From the NCBI GenBank assembly GCA_009701715.1, contig WLJO01000013.1, forward strand, positions 1 to 54,266: a stretch of 54,266 bases of DNA, given 5' to 3'. The notes beneath the pieces were generated by a model. That model did no database searches and was not told where the DNA came from. It saw only the letters and a program-made list of their open reading frames with translations. This DNA comes from Actinomycetota bacterium. Lineage in GTDB: Bacteria > Actinomycetota > Acidimicrobiia > Acidimicrobiales > Ilumatobacteraceae. Below, piece by piece: positions 27,231 through 37,083 of this stretch; within the stretch, counting starts at the first letter, position 1; each line of letters begins with the position of its first letter. Made by a program: the position numbers and the translations under genes.

Positions 27231-30200
27231 ATGACTGACGTAGTTCAGAGGCGGGGCGGCCAGCACGCCGGGGACCTCGACGCGAAGTACCGCGAGCCCG
27301 ACGGCAGTTTCTACTTCACTGGGGTACAGGCCCTCGTCCGCGTGCCGATCGACCAGATGCGTGCGGACCGGGACGCGGGTCTGAACACGGCGACCTTCAT
27401 CTCCGGCTATCAGGGCTCGCCGCTCGGCGGTTACGACCGAGAACTTATTGCGCACAAGAAGCTCCTCGAACCGTGGAACTTCGTGCATGTGCCCGGCCTG
27501 AACGAGGAGCTCGGCGCAACCGCGGTGCTCGGCAGCCAGATCTCGGCAACGTTCCCGGGACAGAAATATGACGGTGTCCTCGGCGTCTGGTACGGCAAGG
27601 CGCCGGGTCTCGACCGCTCGGGCGACGCGATCCGCCACGCGCAGTACGGCGGCACCACCCGTCACGGCGGTGTGCTCGCGCTGGTCGGGGACGATCCGGC
27701 CTGCAAGTCGTCCACTCTGCCGTCGTCATCGGAGTGGTCGATGGCGGATCTGCACATCCCCACCCTCCAGCCCGGAAACGTGCAGGAGAGCCTGGACCTC
27801 GGTCTGCACGGCATTGCGATATCCCGACTCGTCGGGCTCTGGACCGGCATGAAGATCGTTTCGGCGGTTGCCGACGGCACGGCAACCATCGAGGTCGGTC
27901 CCGGCCGGTTCGCCCCGGTGCTACCGGAGCTCATCTGGAACGGCAAGCCGTATCGGCCGACCGTCGAGGGCAATGTCGGGCCCTGGACCTCAGGTCCGCT
28001 GGAGAAGGAGATCTTCGAGGCACGGATCCCGCTCGCCGAGATGTATGCGTCGGCCAACAACCTCAACCGGATCACGGTCGACCCACCGCAGGCATGGATC
28101 GGCATTGTTGCATCGGGTCGTTGTTACTACGAGACCCTTGAGGCGCTTCATCTCCTCGGCCTCAGCCGGGCGGACGTCTCCAGATTCGGTATCCGACTCC
28201 TGCAGCTCGGCATGCTCTACCCGTTGGAGCGCGACGTGGTGCGCCGCTTCGCGCAGGGCCTCGAGGAGATCGTCGTCGTCGAGGAGAAGCGCCCGTTCAT
28301 CGAGACGTACCTCCGTGACGCCCTGTACGGCATGACGAACGCGCCGAGGATCTTCGGCAAGCGGGACCACGAGGGTGCCCTGCTCGTGCCCGGCACGGGA
28401 GCCCTCGATGCCGACTACCTCGTCGACCCCCTGCGCCGGCGTCTCGCAGCGCGCCTCGACTCTGCGCAGATGACACCGGCCACTCCGTCCTCGTCGGCCC
28501 TGCAGATCAAGCGCAAGATCGAGGTGCTCCCGAACCGCACGCCGTACTTCTGCTCCGGGTGCCCGCACTCCACGAGCACCAAGGTGCCAGAGGGCTCGCT
28601 GGTCGGCTCCGGAATCGGCTGCCACGGTCTCGTGGTGTTCCTCGCCCCCGAGCGCGTGGGCCAGATCATGGGCGGCACGCAGATGGGTGGCGAGGGCGTC
28701 CAGTGGATTGGGGTTGCCCCGTTCGTCGAGACCGAACACTTCATCCAGAACATCGGGGACGGCACCTTCGCCCACTCGGGCTCGCTCGCCATCCGCCAGG
28801 CAGTCGCCGCGGACGCGAACATGACATTCAAACTGCTCTACAACAGCGCCGTGGCAATGACCGGCGGTCAGGACGCAGCAGGCGCGATGCCCGTCGACCG
28901 TCTCTCGTCGTGGGCGCTGTGCGAAGGCGTCAAGCGGGTCATCATCACCACCGACGAGTTGTCGAGGTACCGGGGCGTCAAACTGTCGTCCGGTGTCGAG
29001 GTGTGGGACCGCTCCCGAATCGTCGAGGCACAGGAAGTACTCGCGAAGCTCCCCGGCGTCACTCTGCTCATCCACGACCAGCAGTGCGCAGCGGAAAAGC
29101 GTCGGGACCGCAAGCGCGGCAACGCCGTAGATCCGGCACGCCGGGTTGTCATCAACCAGCGCGTGTGCGAGGGATGTGGAGACTGCGGCGTGAAGTCGAA
29201 CTGTCTCTCCGTTCAGCCCTTGGATACCGAGTTCGGGCGCAAGACGGCAATTCACCAGTCGTCCTGCAACAAGGACTATTCCTGCCTCGAGGGTGATTGC
29301 CCCTCGTTCCTCACCGTGGTGCCCAAGAAATCCTCCGCGAGGTCGAAAAAAGCGACACGGGCCGAGGGCGGGGCCCGCCGTCGCCCGACGTTCGACCTGT
29401 CGCTGCTCCCTGAGCCGACACCGATCGTGCCCACAGACAACGTCACACTCCGGATGCCCGGGGTAGGCGGTACGGGCGTGGTCACTGTTGCCCAGATCGT
29501 CGGCACGGCCGCAACCCTCGATGGCAAGCACGTCGGTGGCCTCGACCAGACCGGTCTCTCGCAGAAGGCCGGGCCGGTGGTTTCCGACGTGCACATCTCC
29601 TCCACGCCCATCGAGGGAACGAACAAGATCACTGCGGGTGGGGCGGATCTCTACCTCGTGTTCGACCTCCTCGTCGGTCTCTCGCCGGGCAACCTGGTTG
29701 GGGTGTCACCTGCCCGGACGGTTGCGGTGGTCTCCACCTCGAAGAGCCCCACCGGGCTCATGGTGCGGGATGCGAGCGCGGTGTACCCGAATCTCGCGGA
29801 CCTGCAGTCCGACATGAACCAGGCGACGCGTGCGGCGGACAACCGTTTCCTCGACACGATCGCCGTCACCGAGGCACTCTTTGGGGAGTCGACAACGGCG
29901 AACATCTTCCAGCTCGGTATTGCGTACCAGTTGGGGGCACTGCCCGTATCTGCTGGGGCGATCGAATCGGCAATCGAGCTAAACGGTGCAGCGGTCGAGG
30001 CCAACAAGCTTGCGTTCCGCTGGGGGCGGCTCTGGGCCGTCGATCCGGCGAGGGTCCGCGAGCACTCGGTGTTCGCGGAGGACTACCTCCCCAAGCCCAC
30101 GCAGCGCATCGAGGAAGCGATTGTCTCCATGGGTCTCGGCGACGGGGAACTGGGTCGGATCGTTCGCCTGCGCGCAGGGGATCTCGTCGTCTACCAGAAC

Positions 30201-30752
30201 GAGAAGTACGCAGGCTCCTATCTCGATGTGGTGAAGCAGGCCGCCGGTACGGGCAGCATTGCCTTCGCCGAGGCCGTTGCTCGCGGTCTCTACCGGCTGA
30301 TGGCGTACAAGGACGAGTACGAGGTTGCCCGGCTCCATCTGGAGGAGGGGGCCCGCGCCGAGGTGGAGAATGCCGTCGGCGCGAACGTCAAGGTGTACTT
30401 CAACTTCCATCCGCCGCTCCTGCGCAGCCTCGGTATGAAGAACAAGATTGCGCTGGGTCCGTGGGCCCGCCCGATCCTCGGCATGCTGCGCGCAGGGCGC
30501 GGCCTGCGGGGCACGTGGGCCGATCCCTTCGGCAAGGCCGAGGTCCGTCGGGTGGAGCGTGGGCTCATCAACGAGTACGTGTCACTGATCGGGCAGGTAT
30601 CTACCCGGGTCAACGACGGCACGGTGGCGGCAGCGGTGGAGCTGGCTGGTCTGCCGGAACTCGTCGGTGGGTATGAGCAGATCAAACTGCGCACGGTGGA
30701 GCACTACCGCTCAGAGCTCGCCCGCCTCCGTAGCAACCTCGGGCTCGTGTAG
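27231..30752 (+). CDS. Fused indolepyruvate/2-oxoacid:ferredoxin oxidoreductase (IorA-IorB type)
   Basis: 1173 residues from the ATG at 27231, preceded by AAGGGA. The N-terminal pyrimidine domain has ISGYQGSPLGGYD. The thiamine-diphosphate region is at about 435 (YFCSGCPHSTSTKVPEG, then GIGCHGL). A cysteine-rich Fe-S region at about 645-690 contains CEGCGDCGVKSNC and SCNKDYSCLEGDC. The gamma-type domain starts at about 740 (RMPGVGGTGVVTVAQI). The enzyme decarboxylates aryl- or branched-chain 2-oxoacids to acyl-CoA, reducing ferredoxin. The single-chain fusion is common in aerobic bacteria. An upstream in-frame extension to 27084 crosses the promoter region and is rejected. Confidence 0.9.
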   Translation: MTDVVQRRGGQHAGDLDAKYREPDGSFYFTGVQALVRVPIDQMRADRDAGLNTATFISGYQGSPLGGYDRELIAHKKLLEPWNFVHVPGLNEELGATAVLGSQISATFPGQKYDGVLGVWYGKAPGLDRSGDAIRHAQYGGTTRHGGVLALVGDDPACKSSTLPSSSEWSMADLHIPTLQPGNVQESLDLGLHGIAISRLVGLWTGMKIVSAVADGTATIEVGPGRFAPVLPELIWNGKPYRPTVEGNVGPWTSGPLEKEIFEARIPLAEMYASANNLNRITVDPPQAWIGIVASGRCYYETLEALHLLGLSRADVSRFGIRLLQLGMLYPLERDVVRRFAQGLEEIVVVEEKRPFIETYLRDALYGMTNAPRIFGKRDHEGALLVPGTGALDADYLVDPLRRRLAARLDSAQMTPATPSSSALQIKRKIEVLPNRTPYFCSGCPHSTSTKVPEGSLVGSGIGCHGLVVFLAPERVGQIMGGTQMGGEGVQWIGVAPFVETEHFIQNIGDGTFAHSGSLAIRQAVAADANMTFKLLYNSAVAMTGGQDAAGAMPVDRLSSWALCEGVKRVIITTDELSRYRGVKLSSGVEVWDRSRIVEAQEVLAKLPGVTLLIHDQQCAAEKRRDRKRGNAVDPARRVVINQRVCEGCGDCGVKSNCLSVQPLDTEFGRKTAIHQSSCNKDYSCLEGDCPSFLTVVPKKSSARSKKATRAEGGARRRPTFDLSLLPEPTPIVPTDNVTLRMPGVGGTGVVTVAQIVGTAATLDGKHVGGLDQTGLSQKAGPVVSDVHISSTPIEGTNKITAGGADLYLVFDLLVGLSPGNLVGVSPARTVAVVSTSKSPTGLMVRDASAVYPNLADLQSDMNQATRAADNRFLDTIAVTEALFGESTTANIFQLGIAYQLGALPVSAGAIESAIELNGAAVEANKLAFRWGRLWAVDPARVREHSVFAEDYLPKPTQRIEEAIVSMGLGDGELGRIVRLRAGDLVVYQNEKYAGSYLDVVKQAAGTGSIAFAEAVARGLYRLMAYKDEYEVARLHLEEGARAEVENAVGANVKVYFNFHPPLLRSLGMKNKIALGPWARPILGMLRAGRGLRGTWADPFGKAEVRRVERGLINEYVSLIGQVSTRVNDGTVAAAVELAGLPELVGGYEQIKLRTVEHYRSELARLRSNLGLV

Positions 30753-30762
30753 CTGCGGCGAG

Positions 30763-31314
30763 TTACTTGGCAGTCTCGAACCGGTGGTAGTCCGTGGTGT
30801 CCATGATGGAGCCGGGGCCCTCGGTGGGCAGCATCTCGAAGTAGTTGAGTGCGCCGTTCACGTCGTGCTCCCAGACCTCCTTGGGCACCTCGTAGAGCAC
30901 CTCGATGCCGTTGCCGTCGGGGTCGCTGATGTAGACGCTGTGGGTCATGCCGTGGTTGCCGCGAATGATGAACTTCACCCCGATGTCCTGGATGTGCTCG
31001 ATGCGCGCCAGCCATTCCTCCCGTGTCGGGTAGCCGATGGCAACGTGGTTCAGGCCGACCTTGGCCTCGGGGAAGAAGCCGCCCCACGGTTCAGCGGGCT
31101 CGAGGGTGCCCTTCCCCTGGACGAGCGCAATGTCGTGATGCGAGTCGGGGTGGCCCTGGTAGAACCACATCGTGGAGCCGGCGAGCGGTCCGGTGAGTTC
31201 ACCGTTGCGCGTGAAGCCGAGGACCTCGGTGTAGAACCGATGCGACGCCTCGATGTCCCGGACGGTGAGGACGAGGTGATTGACGGACGGGCCGTACGGG
31301 TGTGCAGAAGGCAT
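30763..31314 (-). CDS. VOC-fold protein, extradiol (catechol 2,3-) dioxygenase-like
   Basis: 183 residues with two beta-alpha-beta-beta-beta modules. VNHLVLTVRDIEASHRFYTE opens module 1 (His13) and VGLNHVAIGYP opens module 2 (His90). SVYISDPDGNGIEVLYE carries Glu138 and the DPDGN turn typical of type I extradiol dioxygenases. Candidate metal ligands are His13/His60, His90 and Glu138. It is divergent from the HpaB-type monooxygenase, a sensible pairing of ring hydroxylation and ring cleavage, but glyoxalase-like function is also possible. Confidence 0.75.
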   Translation of the reverse strand: MPSAHPYGPSVNHLVLTVRDIEASHRFYTEVLGFTRNGELTGPLAGSTMWFYQGHPDSHHDIALVQGKGTLEPAEPWGGFFPEAKVGLNHVAIGYPTREEWLARIEHIQDIGVKFIIRGNHGMTHSVYISDPDGNGIEVLYEVPKEVWEHDVNGALNYFEMLPTEGPGSIMDTTDYHRFETAK

Positions 31315-31359
31315 GACAGTTCCCCAGATCGAGAAGATTTCCCGCTTCGGAGACTACGA

Positions 31360-31400
31360 GATCGCCCGAGATGGGGCAACGGTTCGAGGCTCGGGCGATC
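31360..31400. promoter_or_regulatory. Long inverted repeat in the VOC/HpaB divergent promoter
   Basis: GATCGCCCGAG (31360-31370) and CTCGGGCGATC (31390-31400) are perfect 11-bp complements around a 19-nt spacer. They sit in the 188-bp gap between divergent genes. It could be a paired operator half-site or an RNA hairpin in one of the leaders. Confidence 0.45.
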
Positions 31401-31502
31401 CGTCCCGCTGCAGAGCGAGTCGCTGCGTGGTTACGCTGATTGGGTGGGCAGGCAAGCACAAGGACCACCGCCGTGCTGGGCCGATGCGACCGGGGGATCA
31501 AC

Positions 31503-33065
31503 GTGACAGCAACCGAGAGTCAGCCGACCTCGTCCACCGCACGTCGTGCGTACACGGGCGCCGAGTACATCGAGAGCCTGCGCGACGGCCGCACGGTGTA
31601 CTTCCAGGGTGAGCGGGTCAAGGACGTCACCACGCACCCGGCGTTCCGCAACAGCGTGAGGTCCATCGCGACGATGTACGACGCACTGCACGACCCAGCC
31701 ACCCGGGACATCCTCACCACCGAGACCGACACCGGGAGCGGCGGCCGTACGCATCGGTTCTTCAAGGTTCCCCGGACGGTGGAGGACCTCATCGGCGGCC
31801 GTGACGCCATCGCCTGCTGGCAGCGCCTCGTCCATGGATGGATGGGTCGGGCGCCCGACTACAAGGCGGCGTTCCTCGGCACCCTCGGCGCCAACAGCGA
31901 GTTCTACGCCCCGTACCAGGCCAACGCGCTGCACTGGTACAAAGAGACGCAGGAGACCGTTCCATACTGGAACCACGCAATCGTCCACCCGCCCGTGGAC
32001 CGCAACCTGCCCGCCGACGAGTCGGCGGGGGTTTGCATGCACGTCGAGAAAGAGACCGACAACGGCCTCGTCGTGTCGGGTGCGAAGGTGGTCGCAACCG
32101 GCTCGGCACTCACGCACTACAACTTCATCGCCCACTACGGACTGCCGGTGAGGCACAAGGCGTACGGAATCGTGTGCACAACGCCGATGGACGCACCCGG
32201 GGTCAAACTGATCTGCCGCAACTCCTTCGAGTTCCAGGCGGCTGTTACCGGCAGCCCATTTGACTACCCACTGTCGAGCCGGCTGGACGAGAACGACTCG
32301 ATCCTCGTGTTCGACAAGGTGCTCATCCCGTGGGAGAACGTCTTCATGTACGGGGCCGACGAGGCAACGTCGTGGGCGGGTGGTTCGGGCTTCACTCCGC
32401 GGTTCACCCTGCACGGGCTCACACGCCTCTGCGTCAAACTCGACTTCATCATCGGAGTGCTCGCCAAGGCCCTGCGCGCCACCGGCGCGAGCGAGTTCCG
32501 CGGCGTTCAGGCGAACCTCGGCGAGTGCATCGCAATCCGCAACATGTTCTGGGCGATGAGTGACCAGATGTGCAAGTCGCCGACCATGTGGGCGAACGGC
32601 TGCTTGCAGCCGAACCTCGAGACCGGGATGTCGTACCGGGTCATGGCCCCGTGGCTGTACCCGAGGATCAAGGAGATCATCGAGCAGGTGGTCGCATCCG
32701 GCCTCATCTACGTGAACTCGAACGCTGCCGACTTCAAGTCCGACGAGATCCGCCCGTACCTCGAGAAGTACGTCCGTGGGTCCAACGGCATCGGTGCCCT
32801 CGACCGCGTGAAGATCATGAAACTGTTGTGGGATTGCATCGGCAGCGAGTTCGGCGGTCGCCACGAGTTGTACGAGCGCAATTACTCGGGAAGCCACGAG
32901 GACGCACGAATCCAGTGCGTGGGCGTGGCCAGCATGACCGGGACCCTCGAGATGATGGAGGGCATGGCGGATCGCGCGATGTCTGAGTACGACCTCGATG
33001 GCTGGACCTCGGACAAGTTCCTGAATCCCACAGACGTCAGCGCCATCGGCAAGTTCAACTTCTGA
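31503..33065 (+). CDS. hpaB: HpaB-family FADH2-dependent aromatic monooxygenase
   Basis: 520 residues from the GTG at 31503 (GGGGGAT upstream), the usual HpaB length. [20 protein letters not shown] is the N-terminal signature, followed by [10 protein letters not shown], the acyl-CoA-dehydrogenase-like middle domain ([16 protein letters not shown], with flavin-site residues) and [10 protein letters not shown]. The C-terminal domain has [16 protein letters not shown] and [11 protein letters not shown]. These enzymes hydroxylate 4-hydroxyphenylacetate or related phenols using FADH2 supplied by a separate reductase, and a suitable flavin reductase gene lies at 34170. The true phenol is unknown. 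Confidence 0.85.
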   Translation: MTATESQPTSSTARRAYTGAEYIESLRDGRTVYFQGERVKDVTTHPAFRNSVRSIATMYDALHDPATRDILTTETDTGSGGRTHRFFKVPRTVEDLIGGRDAIACWQRLVHGWMGRAPDYKAAFLGTLGANSEFYAPYQANALHWYKETQETVPYWNHAIVHPPVDRNLPADESAGVCMHVEKETDNGLVVSGAKVVATGSALTHYNFIAHYGLPVRHKAYGIVCTTPMDAPGVKLICRNSFEFQAAVTGSPFDYPLSSRLDENDSILVFDKVLIPWENVFMYGADEATSWAGGSGFTPRFTLHGLTRLCVKLDFIIGVLAKALRATGASEFRGVQANLGECIAIRNMFWAMSDQMCKSPTMWANGCLQPNLETGMSYRVMAPWLYPRIKEIIEQVVASGLIYVNSNAADFKSDEIRPYLEKYVRGSNGIGALDRVKIMKLLWDCIGSEFGGRHELYERNYSGSHEDARIQCVGVASMTGTLEMMEGMADRAMSEYDLDGWTSDKFLNPTDVSAIGKFNF

Positions 33066-33099
33066 TTCCGGGCCGCATGATGGCTACGGTCGGGGGCAC

Positions 33100-34074
33100 A
33101 TGAGGTTCATCGTCTACGGAACAGGTGCGGTCGGGGGCCCGATCGCCGCAAAGCTGGTGCAGAACGGACACGACGTGGTTGCGGTGGCCCGCGGCGAGCA
33201 TGCCACGGCGATGGCGCGGGATGGGTTGGTGCTCGAGACGCCCACGGGTGCGGTTCACGTGCGGCTGCCGGTGGTCACGGACCCGGGCGACATCGTGTTC
33301 GGCGTGGGGGACGTCGTGGTCATCTCGGTGAAGTCCCAGGACCTCCCCCCGGTACTCGAGCGGCTGGCCCGGACGATGCCGTGGGGTACGCCGGTGGTGT
33401 GTGCCCAGAACGCAGTGTGCAACGAGCCGAGTGCGCTCCGGCTCTTCCCCAACGTGTACGGGATGAACGTGATGCTCATCGGCACGCACCTGAAGCCCGG
33501 GGTGGTGCAGGTGTATACGTCGCCGCTCAACGGGATCCTCGACATCGGTCGGTACCCCAATGGGGTGGATGACACGAGCCGTGCGATCTGTGCTGCGCTC
33601 AAACACTCGGGATTCGAGTCCGCAGCCCGACCGGACATCATGCGGTGGAAGTACGGCAAGCTGCTCATGAACCTCAACAACGCAATCGAGGTGGCCGTCG
33701 GCCCCGGGTTCGGATACTCCGAGGCGTACCGACGTGTGCGCGCTGAGGGGGAGGCGTGCCTGAGTGCCGCGGGGATCGAGTACGTGGGACGCGACGAGGA
33801 TGTCGCCCACCGTGGGGACAAACTCCGCTTCCACCTCATCGAGGGGCAGGACCGCGGCGGCGGATCAACGTGGCAGAGCTTCTTGCGCAACCGCGGCAGC
33901 GCCGAGACCGACTATCTCAACGGTGAGATCGTGCTCCTCGGCCGGTTGCGCGGAATCCCGACCCCCGCGAACGCGTTCCTCCAGCGCCTGATGCACCGCA
34001 TGCTCGTCGACGGACCCGCCCCGGGATCGATGAGCCACGACGAACTCGTGGCGGCTATGGATGCCGACCAGTAG
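33100..34074 (+). CDS. Ketopantoate reductase family (ApbA/PanE-like)
   Basis: 324 residues. The NADPH-binding glycine motif is VYGTGAVGGPIAAKL at the N-terminus, then VVISVKSQDLPPVL and PVVCAQNAVCNEP (nicotinamide side), and the C-terminal helical domain contains RWKYGKLLMNLNNAIE with the family Lys/Asn. Family members reduce ketopantoate or other 2-oxoacids. Its place between a two-component monooxygenase and its flavin reductase suggests a catabolic 2-oxo-acid or aldehyde step and not pantothenate synthesis (inference). Confidence 0.8.
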   Translation: MRFIVYGTGAVGGPIAAKLVQNGHDVVAVARGEHATAMARDGLVLETPTGAVHVRLPVVTDPGDIVFGVGDVVVISVKSQDLPPVLERLARTMPWGTPVVCAQNAVCNEPSALRLFPNVYGMNVMLIGTHLKPGVVQVYTSPLNGILDIGRYPNGVDDTSRAICAALKHSGFESAARPDIMRWKYGKLLMNLNNAIEVAVGPGFGYSEAYRRVRAEGEACLSAAGIEYVGRDEDVAHRGDKLRFHLIEGQDRGGGSTWQSFLRNRGSAETDYLNGEIVLLGRLRGIPTPANAFLQRLMHRMLVDGPAPGSMSHDELVAAMDADQ

Positions 34075-34169
34075 CCAGTCGCATCGGTCGGTCCGTCGGT
34101 TGCGTACCGAGTGGCGCGGGGGGCGAAGTTGTTCCTGACCGGTGTGGCGCCGTCGCCTAACGTGAGCAC

Positions 34170-34658
34170 GTGAGCAACTTCGATACCGCGCGCTTCCGTC
34201 AGGTCCTCGGACACCTCCCCACCGGGGTCACGATCGTGACGGGCCTGTCTACCTCGGGGGAGCCGGGGGGGCTCACCATCGGTTCGTTCTGCTCGGTCTC
34301 GCTCGAGCCGCCGCTGGTGGGGTTCCTGCCGGCCGTCAATTCGCGCAGTTGGGCGGACATCGCTCCCGGCGGGTCGTTCTGCGTGAACATCCTCGGGGCC
34401 GAACAGGGAGAACTCTGCTGGAGGTTCGCCAAGGACTCAGAGGGTCGCTTCGACGGCATCGACTGGCAGAAGGCCCCGAGCGGCTCGCCCATCCTGCCGG
34501 GTGCAATCGGGTGGATTGACTGCAGCACGGAGCAGGTCATTGAGATGGGTGACCACTGGTTCGTGCTCGGCCGTGTGGGGGATCTGCACTGCGAGGACGA
34601 CGTGAGCGACGCCATGACCTTCTTCAAGGGCAAGGTCTGCAGCGTCAAGATGGGTTGA
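34170..34658 (+). CDS. hpaC: Flavin reductase (HpaC-like) partner for the monooxygenase
   Basis: 162 residues, GTG start at 34170. FMN-binding split-barrel of the flavin-reductase-like family: RFRQVLGHLPTGVTIVTG, then GLTIGSFCSVSLEPPLVGFL, SFCVNILGAEQGELCWRFA and GDHWFVLGRVGDL. It supplies reduced flavin to two-component monooxygenases using NAD(P)H. The HpaB-type oxygenase lies upstream, separated by the PanE-like gene, on the same strand. The preference for FAD or FMN is not readable. Confidence 0.85.
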   Translation: MSNFDTARFRQVLGHLPTGVTIVTGLSTSGEPGGLTIGSFCSVSLEPPLVGFLPAVNSRSWADIAPGGSFCVNILGAEQGELCWRFAKDSEGRFDGIDWQKAPSGSPILPGAIGWIDCSTEQVIEMGDHWFVLGRVGDLHCEDDVSDAMTFFKGKVCSVKMG

Positions 34659-34659
34659 G

Positions 34660-36702
34660 CTAGGTGGTGGCGAGGAGGAAGACGAACGTCTGGGCCAGAT
34701 CGCGCCAAGCGTCGTAGCGGCCCGAGGGCCCACCGTGGCCGGCGCCCATCTCGGTCTTGAACACGATCGGCCTCGACCCCGTATTCACCGACCGCAGGCG
34801 TGCCACCCACTTTGCTGGCTCGTGGTAACTCACCCTGGGGTCGTTGAGGCCCGCAGTGACGTACGTGGCCGGATAGTCGGCCGCATCGGTGTTGTCGTAC
34901 GGCGAGTAGCCGAGCATGTACGACGCGAACGGCTCGCTGCGCGGGTCTCCCCACTCCTCCCACTCCGTCACCGTCAGCGGGAGGGTCGGGTCGCTCATCG
35001 TCGTGACGATGTCGAGGAAGGGAACCTCGGCAACCACGGACGCAAAGAGTTCCGGACGCATCGTGGCGCAGGCACCGACGAGCAGGCCGCCGGCCGAGCC
35101 TCCCTCGATCGCCACACGGCTCGGGTGCGCCCAACCCTCGGCGACGAGGTGCTCCGCGCAGGCGATGAAGTCCTCGAAGGTGTTGCGCTTGTTGAGCAAC
35201 TTGCCGTTCCGGTACCAGCGCCGGCCCAGTTCGCCGCCACCCCTCGGGTGCGCAAGTGCCCACACCCACCCTCTGTCGAGGAGTGAGAGGCGGCCTACCG
35301 AGAACCATGGGGCGATCGACATCTCGTACGAGCCGTAGCCGTAGAGCAGTAGGGGAGCGGTGGAATTGCGCTCGGTTCCCCTGCGCCACACGAGGTCGAC
35401 TGGTACGCGCTCACCGTCGCTGGATGTTGCCCACGTGCGGGTGGTCTCGTACGCAGCGAGGTCCACGTTGGGCGTTGGCGTCTGCTTGAGCAGCGCCCGC
35501 TCGCCGGTGCGCACGTTCTCCTCGAACGTGCCGCGTGGCTGCATGAGCGACTGGTAGTCGAAGCGGAGCAGTTCCGTGTCGTACTCGGGGTTCGCGGAGA
35601 ACTCGACGTCGCACGGGCTGTCGCCAACGTCGATGCGCCGCGTTGACCGGTCGCGGAACATCACGCGCAGCCCGGGCTGGGCGTCGGCCCACTGGTGGAG
35701 GACAAGATGGGTGGCGAAGGGTTCTACCCCGGTGATGCGGCGTCCGGATTCGTGCGGAACCAATTCGGTCCAAGCGGCCGGGTCGTCGATCGACGCGGTC
35801 ATCACGCGGAAGTCCTCTGCGTCGAGATTGGTCAGTACGACGAAGCAGTCCCCCCAGTGATCCACCGCGTACTCGTGCTTGTCGAGTCGTTCACGGACAC
35901 GCAACGGCTCTCCCGTCGGGTTGTCGGCCCGGATGAGCCACACCTCGGAGGATTCCTTCGATTCCAGCGTGACGATGATCCAGGCCCCACTGCGGCTCAG
36001 GTCCACCTCGAGGAAGAACCGCTCGTCGGGTTCCTCGAGCACGAGGACGTCAGCGGACTGCTCCGTGCCGATGCGGTGGCGCCACAGTTGATACGGTCGC
36101 ATCGCCTCGTCGGGCACCGTGTAGAAAATCCACTCGTTGTCGGCGGACCACGCGGTTCCGTAGTACGTGCGCTCAACCCGGTCGGCGAGGTCCGCCCCGG
36201 TGTCGAGGTCCCTCACCCGCAGGACGTACTCCTCCGAGCCGTCCAGATCGTGCGACCACGCGAGCAGACGATGGTTGGGGCTGATGTCGAAGGCTCCGAG
36301 TGCGAAATAATCGGACCCCTCCGCCTCCCGGTTCTCGTCGAGGAGCACGTGCGACGACGCGGTCCCGGCCGAGTTGCCGCGGCAGTGAACCCCGTAGGAC
36401 AGCCCCTCGATCGTGCGCCCGACGTACCACCACGGTCCCTTGCGCACCGGGACGGACTGGTCGGTCTCCTGGATACGCGACCGGATCTCGCCGAACAACG
36501 TCTCTTTGAGCGCAGCGTGGGGGCCGAACCACTCCTCGCAATACGCGTTCTCTGCGTGGAGGTAGCCAAGGGTCGCCGGGTCCTGCGGGTTGCTCAGCCA
36601 GGCGTACGGGTCCTCGGTCGGCCCGGTGGGGCGTTGCCAGGTGTGGGCACGGCGTTCGGCGAGGGGGGGTTGCACGCCGGGCACGCTAACGGCAGGCGCC
36701 AT
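34660..36702 (-). CDS. ptrB: S9 family prolyl oligopeptidase (oligopeptidase B-like)
   Basis: 680 residues. The N-terminus RPTGPTEDPYAWLSN is the usual opening of oligopeptidase B. The middle is a seven-bladed propeller with WSADNEWIFYTVPDEA. The catalytic domain has LLYGYGSYEMSI, LAHPRGGGELGRRWY, the nucleophile GGSAGG at about 536, and a C-terminal GAGHGGPSGRYDAW with the catalytic His. It hydrolyses short peptides after basic residues. There is no signal peptide, so it is cytoplasmic. Its stop falls 2 bp from the convergent flavin reductase stop. Confidence 0.92.
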   Translation of the reverse strand: MAPAVSVPGVQPPLAERRAHTWQRPTGPTEDPYAWLSNPQDPATLGYLHAENAYCEEWFGPHAALKETLFGEIRSRIQETDQSVPVRKGPWWYVGRTIEGLSYGVHCRGNSAGTASSHVLLDENREAEGSDYFALGAFDISPNHRLLAWSHDLDGSEEYVLRVRDLDTGADLADRVERTYYGTAWSADNEWIFYTVPDEAMRPYQLWRHRIGTEQSADVLVLEEPDERFFLEVDLSRSGAWIIVTLESKESSEVWLIRADNPTGEPLRVRERLDKHEYAVDHWGDCFVVLTNLDAEDFRVMTASIDDPAAWTELVPHESGRRITGVEPFATHLVLHQWADAQPGLRVMFRDRSTRRIDVGDSPCDVEFSANPEYDTELLRFDYQSLMQPRGTFEENVRTGERALLKQTPTPNVDLAAYETTRTWATSSDGERVPVDLVWRRGTERNSTAPLLLYGYGSYEMSIAPWFSVGRLSLLDRGWVWALAHPRGGGELGRRWYRNGKLLNKRNTFEDFIACAEHLVAEGWAHPSRVAIEGGSAGGLLVGACATMRPELFASVVAEVPFLDIVTTMSDPTLPLTVTEWEEWGDPRSEPFASYMLGYSPYDNTDAADYPATYVTAGLNDPRVSYHEPAKWVARLRSVNTGSRPIVFKTEMGAGHGGPSGRYDAWRDLAQTFVFLLATT

Positions 36703-36742
36703 GTACCCTGCGGGTCACCATGGTTACTCACGGCGGGCCGCG

Positions 36743-36979
36743 ATGAGGGTGTGGATCGATCAGGACCTGTGCACGGGCGACGGTCTGTGCGAGGACCACG
36801 CCCCTGATGTGTTCGCCCTGCTCGAGGATGGGATCGCCTACGTCAAAGAGGCCGATCAGATCCTCAACGACCCGGGAGGCTCAGGGAGTCTCGCCTTCGT
36901 CCCCGAACGGCTGTACCAGCAGGTTGTCGACGCCGCAGAGGAGTGTCCCGGGGAGTGCATCTTCATCGAGATGCGCTGA
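36743..36979 (+). CDS. Small 3Fe-4S/4Fe-4S ferredoxin
   Basis: 78 residues from the ATG at 36743. Cys10 and Cys16 lie in DLCTGDGLCEDHAPDVF, with Cys68 and Cys72 in EECPGECIF. The C-x5-C...CP pattern is that of single-cluster 3Fe-4S ferredoxins used with actinobacterial P450s and oxidoreductases; the extra Cys72 might permit a 4Fe-4S form. It is divergent from the oligopeptidase, with 40 bp between starts, and lies 104 bp upstream of sufB. Its partner is unknown. Confidence 0.8.
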   Translation: MRVWIDQDLCTGDGLCEDHAPDVFALLEDGIAYVKEADQILNDPGGSGSLAFVPERLYQQVVDAAEECPGECIFIEMR

Positions 36980-37028
36980 ACCGACGGTCTGGCTCGGGGT
37001 TTTCGGCCGAGGAATTGTTACTATGGCG

Positions 37029-37045
37029 GTAGTGGAAATCCCGGG
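37029..37045 (+). promoter_or_regulatory. Shared suf-region element, copy 1 (upstream of sufB)
   Basis: GTAGTGGAAATCCCGGG ends 38 bp before the sufB ATG. The surrounding 25 bp (from CTATGGCG) match the element upstream of the second sufC (minus strand) at 21 of 25 positions. A possible -10 (TTACTAT) lies immediately upstream, so a bound regulator would overlap the promoter. Confidence 0.55.
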
Positions 37046-37083
37046 TTCCCCATTCGGGATGCACCTCTCCGAGGAGTCTCACG

